The notes under the pieces: generated by a model | What the model saw: only the letters and a program-made list of their open reading frames with translations | Told to the model about the DNA's origin: nothing | The model's database searches: none | Shown here: positions 25,724-33,901 of the stretch, piece by piece | How positions within the stretch are numbered: the first letter of the stretch is position 1 | How the letters are laid out: each line of letters starts with the position of its first letter | Translations under genes and position numbers: made by a program | Assembly (NCBI GenBank): GCA_965227905.1 | Contig: OZ245780.1 | Coordinates: 1,674,001-1,738,000, forward strand | Length of the DNA stretch: 64,000 nt | Source of the DNA: CBDDHT01 sp965227905 | Lineage (GTDB): Bacteria; Pseudomonadota; Alphaproteobacteria; Rhizobiales; Methyloligellaceae | Direction: 5' to 3'

Positions 25724-25844
25724 AGACCGACTTGAAGGCGAACAGCCTGCACGTTTGAATCGGCTGAGCGATGCGCCGTGGCAGGTCCCTCGGTCGCATC
25801 AGCGAACGAGGTGAACTCTAACGGAAGATTGCGTATGTTTCGTT

Positions 25845-27476
25845 ATGAATCGTACCTCGCTCGCTCATTGGTTCGATGCGACCGTCCTGGACCTTGGCCG
25901 CCAGTTCCGATGGTCGTATCTGCCTCCGCTTATGGTCTATTTTGCCGCCGGCGTTTCCGGCCTGACGGCGATTGTCGGGACGTTTTTCGTAAAAGACTAT
26001 CTCGGTTTGTCGGCAGCTTTCCTGGCCGGTCTGGGATTTTGGGCCGGCATTCCCTGGGCACTAAAGATGCCGCTTGGTCATCTGGTCGATCTGATCTGGC
26101 GATGGAAGTCGGCTCTGATCTTCGTTGGCGCGGGACTGATTGCCGCCAGCATTCTCATAATGTTCGGTTTGGTTGTACACACCAAAGCGCTGACCACTGT
26201 CATGAGTGCAGAGTCCTGGTATGTCGTCAGCGCGCTTTTGGCACCGTCCGGCTATGTGATTCAGGATGTCGTTGCCGATGCCATGACGGTCGAAGCCGTG
26301 CCGTCGGTCGACGACGAAGGTCAACCCATCCCCGATGCGCTGGCCAAGGCGCAGCACACAACAATGCAGACATTGGGCCGGTTTGCCATCATCGGCGGGC
26401 TGATGTTTGTCGCCGGGCTCAACATCTTCATGTTTTCCGACGTGGAGACGTTGTCGGAAGTTGAGCGGGTCGAAATCTATGCCGATATTTATCTTGCCGC
26501 GCTTGCAATACCCGTCATTTCCGTTGCGGGGGTCTTCCTGGCTGGCTTCCTGCGTCGGGCTCGTGAGAGGCGCCTACGCCAACAAGGCTTTAGCCGGGAG
26601 CAAATCGACTCCATGCTTTTTGAACAGGAGAATCCGACCGAGCCCAACTGGTGGATATTTGGTGGCGGATTCGTTTTCGTCGTGTTCACGCTCGCAATGG
26701 GACTGGGGCAGGTCGCATTTGCTCAGGAGATCGTCTTTACGGGATCGATGGTCATCGTTCTGTTTCTGATGGCGCGCCTCGTGCGAGAATTGGATAAGCA
26801 GGCAGCGCAGGCGCTCATTGGTACGGCACTGATCATTTTTGTGTTCCGCGCTGTCCCATTGCCAGGACCAGGACTCACCTGGTTCAACATTGATGAACTT
26901 GGATTCGACCAGCGGTTTCTGTCTGTCCTGAGCTTCATGGCATCCGGACTAGCGATTTTAGGAATGCTGATATTGCGTCCCTTCATGGCGCGTCGGTCGA
27001 TCGCCGTCATTATTGCGCTTCTCTCCGTCGCAGGTGCGATCTTGGCATTGCCGAATATCGGGCTCTATTTCGGACTGCACGAGTGGACGGCCGCGCACAC
27101 AAATGGAGTCGTCGATGCAAGGTTTATCGCGCTGATCGATGCCGCAGCGGAGTCGCCGCTGAGTCAGATAGCGATGATCCCGATGCTTGCATGGATTGCC
27201 AAAAATGCACCGCCGAACCTTAAGGCCACTTTTTTTGCGGTCATGGCATCCTTCACCAATCTGGCGCTGTCGGCGAGCAGCCTCGCGACCAAGTATCTCA
27301 ACAAGGCGTTCGTCGTGTCACGTGAAGTTCGCGACCAAGACAATGGCAATATCTTGGTTTCGGCAGATTATGGGGAGCTTGGTTGGCTTCTCATCACTGT
27401 TGCGATGATTGGGCTGATCGTTCCTCTCATCACCATTTTCTTGGTACAGTTTTCTCGGTGGCGGACGGAACAGTAG
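25845..27476 (+). CDS. BT1/folate-biopterin-like MFS transporter
   Basis: A 543-residue protein with about twelve membrane helices, including SYLPPLMVYFAAGVSGLTAI at the start and VVADAMTVEAV after the fourth or fifth helix. The C-terminal half has APPNLKATFFAVMASFTNLALS, similar to the signature of BT1 (folate/biopterin) transporters. A long hydrophilic loop (about 235-265) connects the two halves. The ligand is not determined. It stands alone between the ECF pair and the kinase gene. Confidence 0.72.
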   Translation: MNRTSLAHWFDATVLDLGRQFRWSYLPPLMVYFAAGVSGLTAIVGTFFVKDYLGLSAAFLAGLGFWAGIPWALKMPLGHLVDLIWRWKSALIFVGAGLIAASILIMFGLVVHTKALTTVMSAESWYVVSALLAPSGYVIQDVVADAMTVEAVPSVDDEGQPIPDALAKAQHTTMQTLGRFAIIGGLMFVAGLNIFMFSDVETLSEVERVEIYADIYLAALAIPVISVAGVFLAGFLRRARERRLRQQGFSREQIDSMLFEQENPTEPNWWIFGGGFVFVVFTLAMGLGQVAFAQEIVFTGSMVIVLFLMARLVRELDKQAAQALIGTALIIFVFRAVPLPGPGLTWFNIDELGFDQRFLSVLSFMASGLAILGMLILRPFMARRSIAVIIALLSVAGAILALPNIGLYFGLHEWTAAHTNGVVDARFIALIDAAAESPLSQIAMIPMLAWIAKNAPPNLKATFFAVMASFTNLALSASSLATKYLNKAFVVSREVRDQDNGNILVSADYGELGWLLITVAMIGLIVPLITIFLVQFSRWRTEQ

Positions 27477-27555
27477 CCATTGTGCTGCAGTCCGTCCGCG
27501 CCTATGCAGTTCATGATATGATGAACACTATGCTCGGTGGGGCCGTGAGACCTGC

Positions 27556-29103
27556 ATGACATCTGGGTCAAACAAACTATCATCGGCTGAAGCAAAGGCT
27601 TCGCGGCTGGACGCTCTGCTGCGCTCGGCGATCGATGCTATCATTACGATCGATCGGAACGGCCGCATAACGTCGGTCAACCCTGCTGCTGTGGCACTTT
27701 TTCAGTATCCCGAAGACGAGCTGGTCGGACAGAATGTCCAGATTTTGATGCCCGAACCCTATCGATCCGAACACAACCGCTATCTCAAGCATTATCATGA
27801 AACCGGTGAGCGCAGGATTATTGGCATCGGGCGTGAAGTGATCGCTTGCCGGAAAGACGGTTCGACATTCCCGATTTATCTTTCGGTGAGTGAGTTTGCC
27901 GCCAATGGCGAGAGATTTTTCACCGGCATCATTCACGACATGTCGAAACGCAAAAATGCAGAGCGCGCGCTCAGTCATGCACAGAAGATGGATGCGATCG
28001 GTCAACTGACTGGCGGTGTTGCGCACGACTTCAACAACCTGCTGACGGTCATCATCGGCAATCTGGAATTGCTCGATATGCAGTTGGAAGAGCAGGGTGC
28101 GCGCGAGCTCTTGCTGGAGGCGCAGGAGGCCGCGGACCTCGGTGCCAAACTCACAGCGCGCCTCCTGGCGTTCGCGCGCCGCAGTCCGCTTGAATCCGTA
28201 ATTGTCGACTTCAACGAGCTGATCCTGGGGTTGACAGATCTCCTGCATCGCACCCTCGGAAGTGCCATTGATCTCAGCACCGTCTTGAGTACGGACCTGT
28301 GGTTGTCGGAAGCCGATCCGGGGCAAATCGAAACCGCTATCGTCAATCTGGCGCTCAACGCCAGAGATGCCATGCCGGATGGAGGAAAGCTCATACTCGA
28401 GACGCGCAACGCGATTATCGATGAGGAGTATATTGCAAGCGAAGCTGGTCTTCAGCCGGGCCATTATGTGCAGCTTGCCGTTTCCGACACAGGACATGGG
28501 ATGCCCACAAGCGTGCGCGAGCGGGTCTTCGAACCTTTTTATACGACAAAGGATGTCGGACGGGGGAGTGGTCTCGGACTGTCAATGGTTTATGGCTTTG
28601 CCAGGCAATCGGGCGGCCATGTCACGGTCTACAGCGAGGTGGGCAAGGGTACCACCATCAACCTGTATCTGCCGCGCGTGGAAGGGGCGGCAAGTCTGAT
28701 CCCGGACGATGAAACGTCAACGGGTCTCCCGCGTGCGGCTGGGGAGCGAATCTTGGTTGTCGAAGACGACGCACGTGTCCGCAAACTGACAGTGACCCGA
28801 CTGGAGTCACTGGGATATGACGTGCTTCAGGCCGAAAATGGCCCACAGGCACTTGAAGTCATGGGCAGGGCCGATCAGATCGATCTTGTTTTCACTGACC
28901 TTGTCATGCCGGGTGGCATGTCAGGCTATGATTTGTGTGCGCGCGTGAGGGAGCGTTTTCCAGAGGTAAGGCTCTTGCTGACATCGGGCTACGCGGAAGA
29001 GGTTGTCCACGCACAAAAACTGGCCGAAGAGCATTTAAGCGTGCTCCGCAAGCCTTATCGGCAGGCGGACCTTGCTCGAGCCATCGCAGATGCGCTTGGT
29101 TGA
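27556..29103 (+). CDS. FixL-like haem-PAS hybrid histidine kinase
   Basis: A 515-residue soluble kinase. Order: PAS domain (about 15-130), HisKA with phospho-acceptor His157 (GGVAHDFNN), HATPase (NLALNARDAMPDGG; DTGHGMP; GSGLGLSMVYG), and a C-terminal receiver with Asp448 (FTDLVMPGG). In the PAS domain, RRIIGIGREVIACRKDGSTFP is near-identical to FixL, and by that alignment the haem-iron His falls at His73 and the distal Arg at Arg93. It is therefore probably an oxygen or NO sensor. It has no membrane helices and ends in a receiver, so its output partner is not obvious. The convergent OmpR-type regulator is a candidate. Confidence 0.88.
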   Translation: MTSGSNKLSSAEAKASRLDALLRSAIDAIITIDRNGRITSVNPAAVALFQYPEDELVGQNVQILMPEPYRSEHNRYLKHYHETGERRIIGIGREVIACRKDGSTFPIYLSVSEFAANGERFFTGIIHDMSKRKNAERALSHAQKMDAIGQLTGGVAHDFNNLLTVIIGNLELLDMQLEEQGARELLLEAQEAADLGAKLTARLLAFARRSPLESVIVDFNELILGLTDLLHRTLGSAIDLSTVLSTDLWLSEADPGQIETAIVNLALNARDAMPDGGKLILETRNAIIDEEYIASEAGLQPGHYVQLAVSDTGHGMPTSVRERVFEPFYTTKDVGRGSGLGLSMVYGFARQSGGHVTVYSEVGKGTTINLYLPRVEGAASLIPDDETSTGLPRAAGERILVVEDDARVRKLTVTRLESLGYDVLQAENGPQALEVMGRADQIDLVFTDLVMPGGMSGYDLCARVRERFPEVRLLLTSGYAEEVVHAQKLAEEHLSVLRKPYRQADLARAIADALG

Positions 29104-29107
29104 TCGT

Positions 29108-29827
29108 TCAGCTTTCCTCGATGTCGCCAGTGAATTTATAGCCGGCGCCGCGCACAGTGCGAATGAGTACGGGATTGCTTGGGTCGGATTCGATTCTCTT
29201 GCGAAGACGTGAGACCTGATTATCGATACTGCGGTCGAGCGGCGTCCAGTCGTGCCCTTTCAGAAGATCCATGAGGCGGTCACGCGACAAGACAATCTGC
29301 GGGTTGCGCAGAAACGCTTCGAGAAGTCTGAATTCCCCGGTGGTGATGTCACTGATTGCATCGCCGCATCTCAGTTCTAATTTGTCGAAATCGGCCACCC
29401 ATCCGTTGAAAGCGAGTCGATCGCTATGGGCCTCCTTGCCATCAGCCGGTTTTGATGCGGCGGCTTCGCTGCGCCTGAGGACCGAACGGACCCGCGCCAG
29501 GACTTCGCGAATGTGGAACGGTTTGGCAATATAGTCGTCTGCCCCGAGTTCCAGACCAACCACGCGATCGATGAGTTCGCCCTTGCCGGAGACGATGATA
29601 ATCGGGATTTCCGATGTCGATCGAATGTTCCGCGCAATATCCAATCCGTCATCCTGTCCAAGGTTGAGGTCAAGGGTGATCAGATTAATGGATTCGGAGG
29701 CGAGGCAGTCTGCGACCTCATCACTGGTCGAGGCTTGATGGACGCCGTAGCCTTCCTGCTCGAAGCAGCGCTTCAGCAGCAATCGGACCTTTGGGTCGTC
29801 GTCGACAACAAGTATTTGCGCCGTCAC
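29108..29827 (-). CDS. OmpR-family response regulator
   Basis: A 239-residue regulator with receiver (VVDDDPK at the N-terminus, phospho-acceptor Asp in ITLDLNLGQDDG near 53, Lys in IAKPF near 104) and a winged-helix output domain (TTGEFRLLEAFLRNP; VRGAGYKF). It converges on the FixL-like kinase gene with a 4-nt gap, and is not co-transcribed with it. Confidence 0.92.
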   Translation of the reverse strand: MTAQILVVDDDPKVRLLLKRCFEQEGYGVHQASTSDEVADCLASESINLITLDLNLGQDDGLDIARNIRSTSEIPIIIVSGKGELIDRVVGLELGADDYIAKPFHIREVLARVRSVLRRSEAAASKPADGKEAHSDRLAFNGWVADFDKLELRCGDAISDITTGEFRLLEAFLRNPQIVLSRDRLMDLLKGHDWTPLDRSIDNQVSRLRKRIESDPSNPVLIRTVRGAGYKFTGDIEES

Positions 29828-30030
29828 GCGTCATTCCTCAACGAATAGTGCGATCCGCGTCGCCGGACCGGTGATACCGTCACGGGATTCCCAAGAATTC
29901 CCGCTAAATCGCCGCACCGTGCAACGGGTTTCGTTACATTTTGTTACTTTACGGCCAAACGCCCCTTACATGGCAATGATTTGATGATCCTTAGCCAAAA
30001 GCCGCAGCAGCACATGTGGAGGATCAGATC

Positions 30031-30747
30031 ATGTACGCAACCATCGCGGTACTCGACGAGACTAAAGGTTACAACCCCAAAGCGCCGCGTATTGAAGTTC
30101 CGCACGGAGGCCAGCGGGTTCGGGATTACTGCGCACACGAGCCTTTGTTCCTTGAAGGAGATGATGCGCGGAACGTCTACGAAGTCCTGGAAGGGGCCGT
30201 CTGTTGCTTTCGTGTGCTTGCAGACGGGCGCCGGCAGGTCATCTCTTTTGCGTATCCAGGTGATTTTGTCGGTCTTGAACACGGGCAGGCCTATCGCTTC
30301 AGTTGCGAGGCAACCTGTGCGGCCCGCGTCGCCCAACTCTGCAAGGATCAGGTCTTTCGTGAGGCGAACAACAATCCGGAACTCGGCCGACGGATTATCG
30401 AATGTACCGGGGACCAGATGGCGCGCATGCTGGACCATTTCGTCCTGCTGGGGCGCAAATCGGCGCTCGAGAAAGTTGCATCCTTTCTACTGACCGTCGC
30501 GCGTCAAAAGGACTTAGGCAATGGTCTCTCTGTCGTCGTGTCTCTGCCGATGACGCGTGCAGATATCGCCGACTATCTCGGGATAACGAACGAGACTGTC
30601 AGCCGTTGCCTAAGCAAACTAAAGTCGCGCTCTGTCATTGATTTACCTCACCCCCAGACCGTCGTGATCCATGATATCGAGGATCTTGAAATCTTGGGGG
30701 AACAGCAGGAACTCCTCTCGAGCGAGTGTTATCGCCAAGTAGCTTAG
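30031..30747 (+). CDS. Crp/Fnr-family regulator, FixK-like
   Basis: A 238-residue regulator: cNMP-like barrel (GDDARNVYEVLEGAVCCFRV; AYPGDFVGLEHG) and C-terminal HTH (ADIADYLGITNETVSRCLSKL). The recognition helix E-T-V-S-R is that of FNR/FixK, which read TTGAT-N4-ATCAA. The cluster-binding N-terminal cysteines of FNR are not evident, so it looks like FixK/AadR. The ATG at 30031 has GGAGG 8 nt upstream. It follows the FixL-like kinase and OmpR-type regulator and could act on the hemA and dnr boxes. Confidence 0.85.
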   Translation: MYATIAVLDETKGYNPKAPRIEVPHGGQRVRDYCAHEPLFLEGDDARNVYEVLEGAVCCFRVLADGRRQVISFAYPGDFVGLEHGQAYRFSCEATCAARVAQLCKDQVFREANNNPELGRRIIECTGDQMARMLDHFVLLGRKSALEKVASFLLTVARQKDLGNGLSVVVSLPMTRADIADYLGITNETVSRCLSKLKSRSVIDLPHPQTVVIHDIEDLEILGEQQELLSSECYRQVA

Positions 30748-30895
30748 TGCAGCGCGCTTGATGGGACTGGGACGCGTTGCTCTCGCAGCATGAGGTCGAT
30801 CAGAAGCCGCACGATCACTGTCAACGTGGTGGCTTCTGATTCAACCGAGTCATGTGACCAGGCTGGGCCGGAAAACATGAAGCAGGTGTCTCGAT

Positions 30896-31459
30896 ATGCT
30901 CACAGAGGCGGTTTTCGCCAATCCTCATTGGTTGTCGATGCAGGATAGTCTTATGGGCGATTGCGCGAAACTCAGAGTTGTATTCGGCATCCTGACTGCG
31001 TGTGAGCACCTGAAACAGATTGTCGAGCAGTTTGCCGCCATCGAAGATGATGCTTTTTCGCCTGCTCAAGCTCTGCTTCTGGGGCAAGCGCCGGAACTTG
31101 AGGGGCAACTGGCAGTTCTCAGGCATGCATCAAGTCGTGAGACTGACGTACCTTGGCCATTGGCTGTGGTACGGGAGCCTCATGGCGCCTCGTCGGGTGC
31201 ATATGAGGCCCAAAATGTAGAGAATGGCTTGTCTGAAGCCATCCGAAACCGGATCTTGTGCTTCGACGAGTGGATGGAGCCTGCTCTGGCGGCCGATTTG
31301 AACCGTCGACTCGAGGAAGGAGCCTGTCTGCTGATCGTTCCAGTGGCCAATGAAGCCGTCGAGCGAAGCGTCTGCCGTGCGCTCCTGCGTTTTGCTGCCG
31401 ATCGCGTGCAAACGCATGATTTGCCTGCGACAACTGGTTCTACCGTAGGCGAAGATTGA
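30896..31459 (+). CDS. Hypothetical protein
   Basis: A 187-residue soluble protein of unknown family. The N-terminal half is helical (LKQIVEQFAAIEDDAF). The C-terminal half (RRLEEGACLLIVPVANEAVE, ending RFAADRVQTHDL) is reminiscent of DUF1269-like stress proteins, in which a Rossmann-like strand precedes a helix, but the likeness is weak. It follows the FixK-like gene in the same direction after about 150 nt. Confidence 0.6.
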   Translation: MLTEAVFANPHWLSMQDSLMGDCAKLRVVFGILTACEHLKQIVEQFAAIEDDAFSPAQALLLGQAPELEGQLAVLRHASSRETDVPWPLAVVREPHGASSGAYEAQNVENGLSEAIRNRILCFDEWMEPALAADLNRRLEEGACLLIVPVANEAVERSVCRALLRFAADRVQTHDLPATTGSTVGED

Positions 31460-31853
31460 CGAACTTTGAAGGGCGAGCGACCGCTTTCCAGACGGCCTGC
31501 CCGGTTCTGTCAGACACTTTTTTGACAATTTTCCACCGCGAATTGCGATCTTGATCTATACCGCAGCGCTGGAAAATGCTACGTGTCGGCTTGAAAACCG
31601 CGAGAAAATCACCATTTCTTAAAGGAAATCGGATTTATGCAGTATGCGCTGTAGTCCGCGCCGCCTTCCAGTGCGGTTTGTGGAGCGCAGAAGTCCACAG
31701 TGTCGACTTGTGACACACCTGCATAGAACCGTATCGAATTGAAACCATATCCCCGCGGCGTCGCGTAGCCTCTCTGAACCAGGGAAGGCAGTGGATTGTA
31801 TCGTTGGGAGTTACGAAGCCCGCTTGCACCGAAGTGGGTTGTGAGATCAATAA
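31460..31853. other. 394-nt gap with no supported gene
   Basis: The region has reading frames on both strands but none with a start site, codon pattern or domain that supports a protein. I saw no clear FNR box, terminator or repeat. TTGACA at about 31522 and TATACC at about 31557 are too far apart to form one promoter. Confidence 0.45.
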
Positions 31854-32006
31854 ATGGCAAAAACATACAAAAAGCCGGAGGCCGACAAAGGCACCGAACG
31901 CAAGACGCGCAAGTGTCTTATTTGCAGTGAACCGTTCCCCAGTGAATGGTCTGGCGAACGTGTTTGCAAGACATGTAAATCCAAGGCGAGTTGGCGTAAC
32001 AGCTAG
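31854..32006 (+). CDS. Small zinc-ribbon protein
   Basis: A 50-residue protein starting MAKTYKKPEADKG, with CLIC at residues 21-24 and CKTC at 38-41, a CX2C...CX2C zinc ribbon. The stretch FPSEWSGERVCKTCK is typical of short zinc-ribbon proteins conserved in Alphaproteobacteria. GAGA lies a few bases upstream of the ATG. It was not in the longer ORFs because of its size. Function unknown; a nucleic-acid or protein-binding adaptor is likely. Confidence 0.78.
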   Translation: MAKTYKKPEADKGTERKTRKCLICSEPFPSEWSGERVCKTCKSKASWRNS

Positions 32007-32099
32007 CACTACCTTGCATTTCTGAAGTTGCACCGGCTTTCGGCATGGTAATTGCTGAGAGTTTGGAACAAGTTTTTCCGTCTTGCCGGAGGCTGTTCC

Positions 32100-32987
32100 A
32101 TGGCGCTTTCCAGATCTGCCAGAATTCTCTGCATTGCTGCAATTCCCGTCTTAGCTGCTGCATCCTATCTGTTGGGAGCCGATCGTCCTCGACCGGCAGA
32201 GCAATGGGGGTATGAGGTCTTTGTCGACAACGTCGAGCGTGTCGACAATGTCGTCGTCGCCGAAGACGGCTCTCTCTACGTCAGTCTTGAAAGAGACAAT
32301 GGGCGCGGCCAAATCGCCCATATTCGAAATCGCAGACTTGATGTCATTATGACCCGGTTGCACAGGCCGGATGGCCTCTTGCTGTCGTGGCCTTTTCTTT
32401 ATGTAACGGAAGAAATCAAGGATGGTCGGATTCTCCGCTTGAATCTGAAGACGCACGCGCATCGCGTGCTCACACGGCTCGACAAAGCAGAGGGCATCCA
32501 GCGCAACGTTCACGGCGATCTGGTCATTGCAGAGGACCGAAAGTCAGACGGACGGGTTGTCCTGTTATCCAATGATGGCACGGTCAAACCCATTGCAACG
32601 GGCCTGAAAGGCCCCGAAGGACTGGCGATCGGAAACGACGACAGGATCTACGTCGCTGAAACCCATACTGGACGAATTCTGGAAGTAACTTCGGAAGCAA
32701 GCACCGTGCTGATCGATGGTCTCAGCAAACCGGACCAAATTGCCTTTGCTCCGGACGGGACGCTCTGGATTACGGAAGATCGTGAAAAGGGGCGTGTGTT
32801 GCGCTTCGTAAACGGGAATCTCCAGACAATCCTGAACAATGTCGACAAGCCTCAAGGGATTGCTTTCGGTCAGAATGGATCTGTCTACATTGCAGAACAG
32901 GGGCGCAATCGCATTCTCAGATTGCAGCATACGCCATTGTTCAAAAACCCACGTCGCTCAAAAATGCTCATCAGTTCCGTTCAATAG
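32100..32987 (+). CDS. Secreted NHL/SMP-30-like beta-propeller protein
   Basis: A 295-residue protein with an N-terminal signal/anchor helix (about 8-27) followed by a six-bladed-type propeller of NHL/gluconolactonase-like repeats: GPEGLAIGNDDRIYVAET, KPDQIAFAPDGTLWITED, KPQGIAFGQNGSVYIAEQ. The ATG at 32100 has GGAGG 7 nt upstream. It may be a lactonase-like hydrolase or a scaffold; the substrate is unknown. Confidence 0.82.
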   Translation: MALSRSARILCIAAIPVLAAASYLLGADRPRPAEQWGYEVFVDNVERVDNVVVAEDGSLYVSLERDNGRGQIAHIRNRRLDVIMTRLHRPDGLLLSWPFLYVTEEIKDGRILRLNLKTHAHRVLTRLDKAEGIQRNVHGDLVIAEDRKSDGRVVLLSNDGTVKPIATGLKGPEGLAIGNDDRIYVAETHTGRILEVTSEASTVLIDGLSKPDQIAFAPDGTLWITEDREKGRVLRFVNGNLQTILNNVDKPQGIAFGQNGSVYIAEQGRNRILRLQHTPLFKNPRRSKMLISSVQ

Positions 32988-33167
32988 TGAGCTATTCACA
33001 ATAAAGCAGACATATTTCGCGCCGGCGGGTTCGGATTGTCGGATTTGTCGCACCCATCGCTGACTCAGATCACGGCACACTCGGGTTGCATGGTCATAAT
33101 AACGATCAAGCACCCGCCTTGCTTGTATCTCGCGAGGCGGGAAGATCGAAGAGTGAGGTCAGTCACG

Positions 33168-33587
33168 ATGTTTGAAACTCCTCAGGGGATGTCCCCTTTT
33201 ACATTTGAGCCGATAGCCCGCTATGCGGAGAACAACGCTCAGACACTCGCAACGCTAAACGGATCGATGGTTCAGGCAATGGCCGGTTGCAGCCGGGAGA
33301 TGTTTGATCTGATCGGTGAACGGTCGAAAGCATATGCGCATCTGCCGGCAGAGATGGCAGCTTGTTCCAACGCGCAGGACCTGGTCGCATTGCAAGGCAG
33401 GTTCATGGAGTCGATGTTGCAGCACTATCAGAGTCATGCCAGCAAAATGAGCACGCTCATGACGAGCCTCTGGATGTTGCCGGCCAAGGCAACGGCGACA
33501 CCGATTGCGGCGCAGAGAGAGAGCCCAGCGCCGAAGAAGAGCCAGGACGCGAAAAAAGTCACGGTGCCAGCCGAAAAAGCCGCATAA
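33168..33587 (+). CDS. Phasin family protein
   Basis: A 139-residue helical amphipathic protein resembling phasins, the proteins that coat polyhydroxyalkanoate granules (FEPIARYAENNAQTLATLNG; ALQGRFMESMLQHYQSHASK), with an Ala/Lys/Pro-rich tail. The ATG at 33168 has GAGG 9 nt upstream. It lies about 300 nt before the PHA synthase gene, with a terminator between. Confidence 0.82.
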   Translation: MFETPQGMSPFTFEPIARYAENNAQTLATLNGSMVQAMAGCSREMFDLIGERSKAYAHLPAEMAACSNAQDLVALQGRFMESMLQHYQSHASKMSTLMTSLWMLPAKATATPIAAQRESPAPKKSQDAKKVTVPAEKAA

Positions 33588-33634
33588 TCCCGACAGGTCT
33601 TAGCCGGACGACAATTGTCGCGTTACGAAGTGTC

Positions 33635-33671
33635 AAAAGCTCCAATCGAACAGATTTCGGTTGGAGCTTTT
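33635..33671. terminator. Hairpin terminator after the phasin gene
   Basis: AAAAGCTCCAA and TTGGAGCTTTT form an 11-bp perfect stem around a 15-nt loop, with the T-run inside the stem's 3' arm. It lies 48 nt after the phasin stop and would end transcription before phaC. Confidence 0.8.
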
Positions 33672-33901
33672 AATCTATTCTAGGTTGCTTCATTACGTAT
33701 CGCCCAAAAGCGGAAATTGGATCAAGGACCAAAGATACGTATCAGAACAAGGGCTTGTCGCGCGATCAGTGAAGCCGCCGAAAGAGGCGATTTCCGGCAC
33801 GCGGTCTAGATTTGATCTTCGTCAGTCCAACAGGCTTTGGTTGTTGGTAATTCGATGAGACCGGCGTGTCGACGCGCAGTGTCAAACGGGCGAAGTCAAT
33901 T

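Noticed and set aside
30821..31528. Several minus-strand open frames over 30.8-31.5 kb
   Set aside because: None has a start site or domain. The plus-strand 187-residue frame has the better start and protein character.
31609..32033. Minus-strand open frames opposite the zinc-ribbon gene
   Set aside because: Composition is not protein-like and they overlap the conserved cysteine-pair gene.
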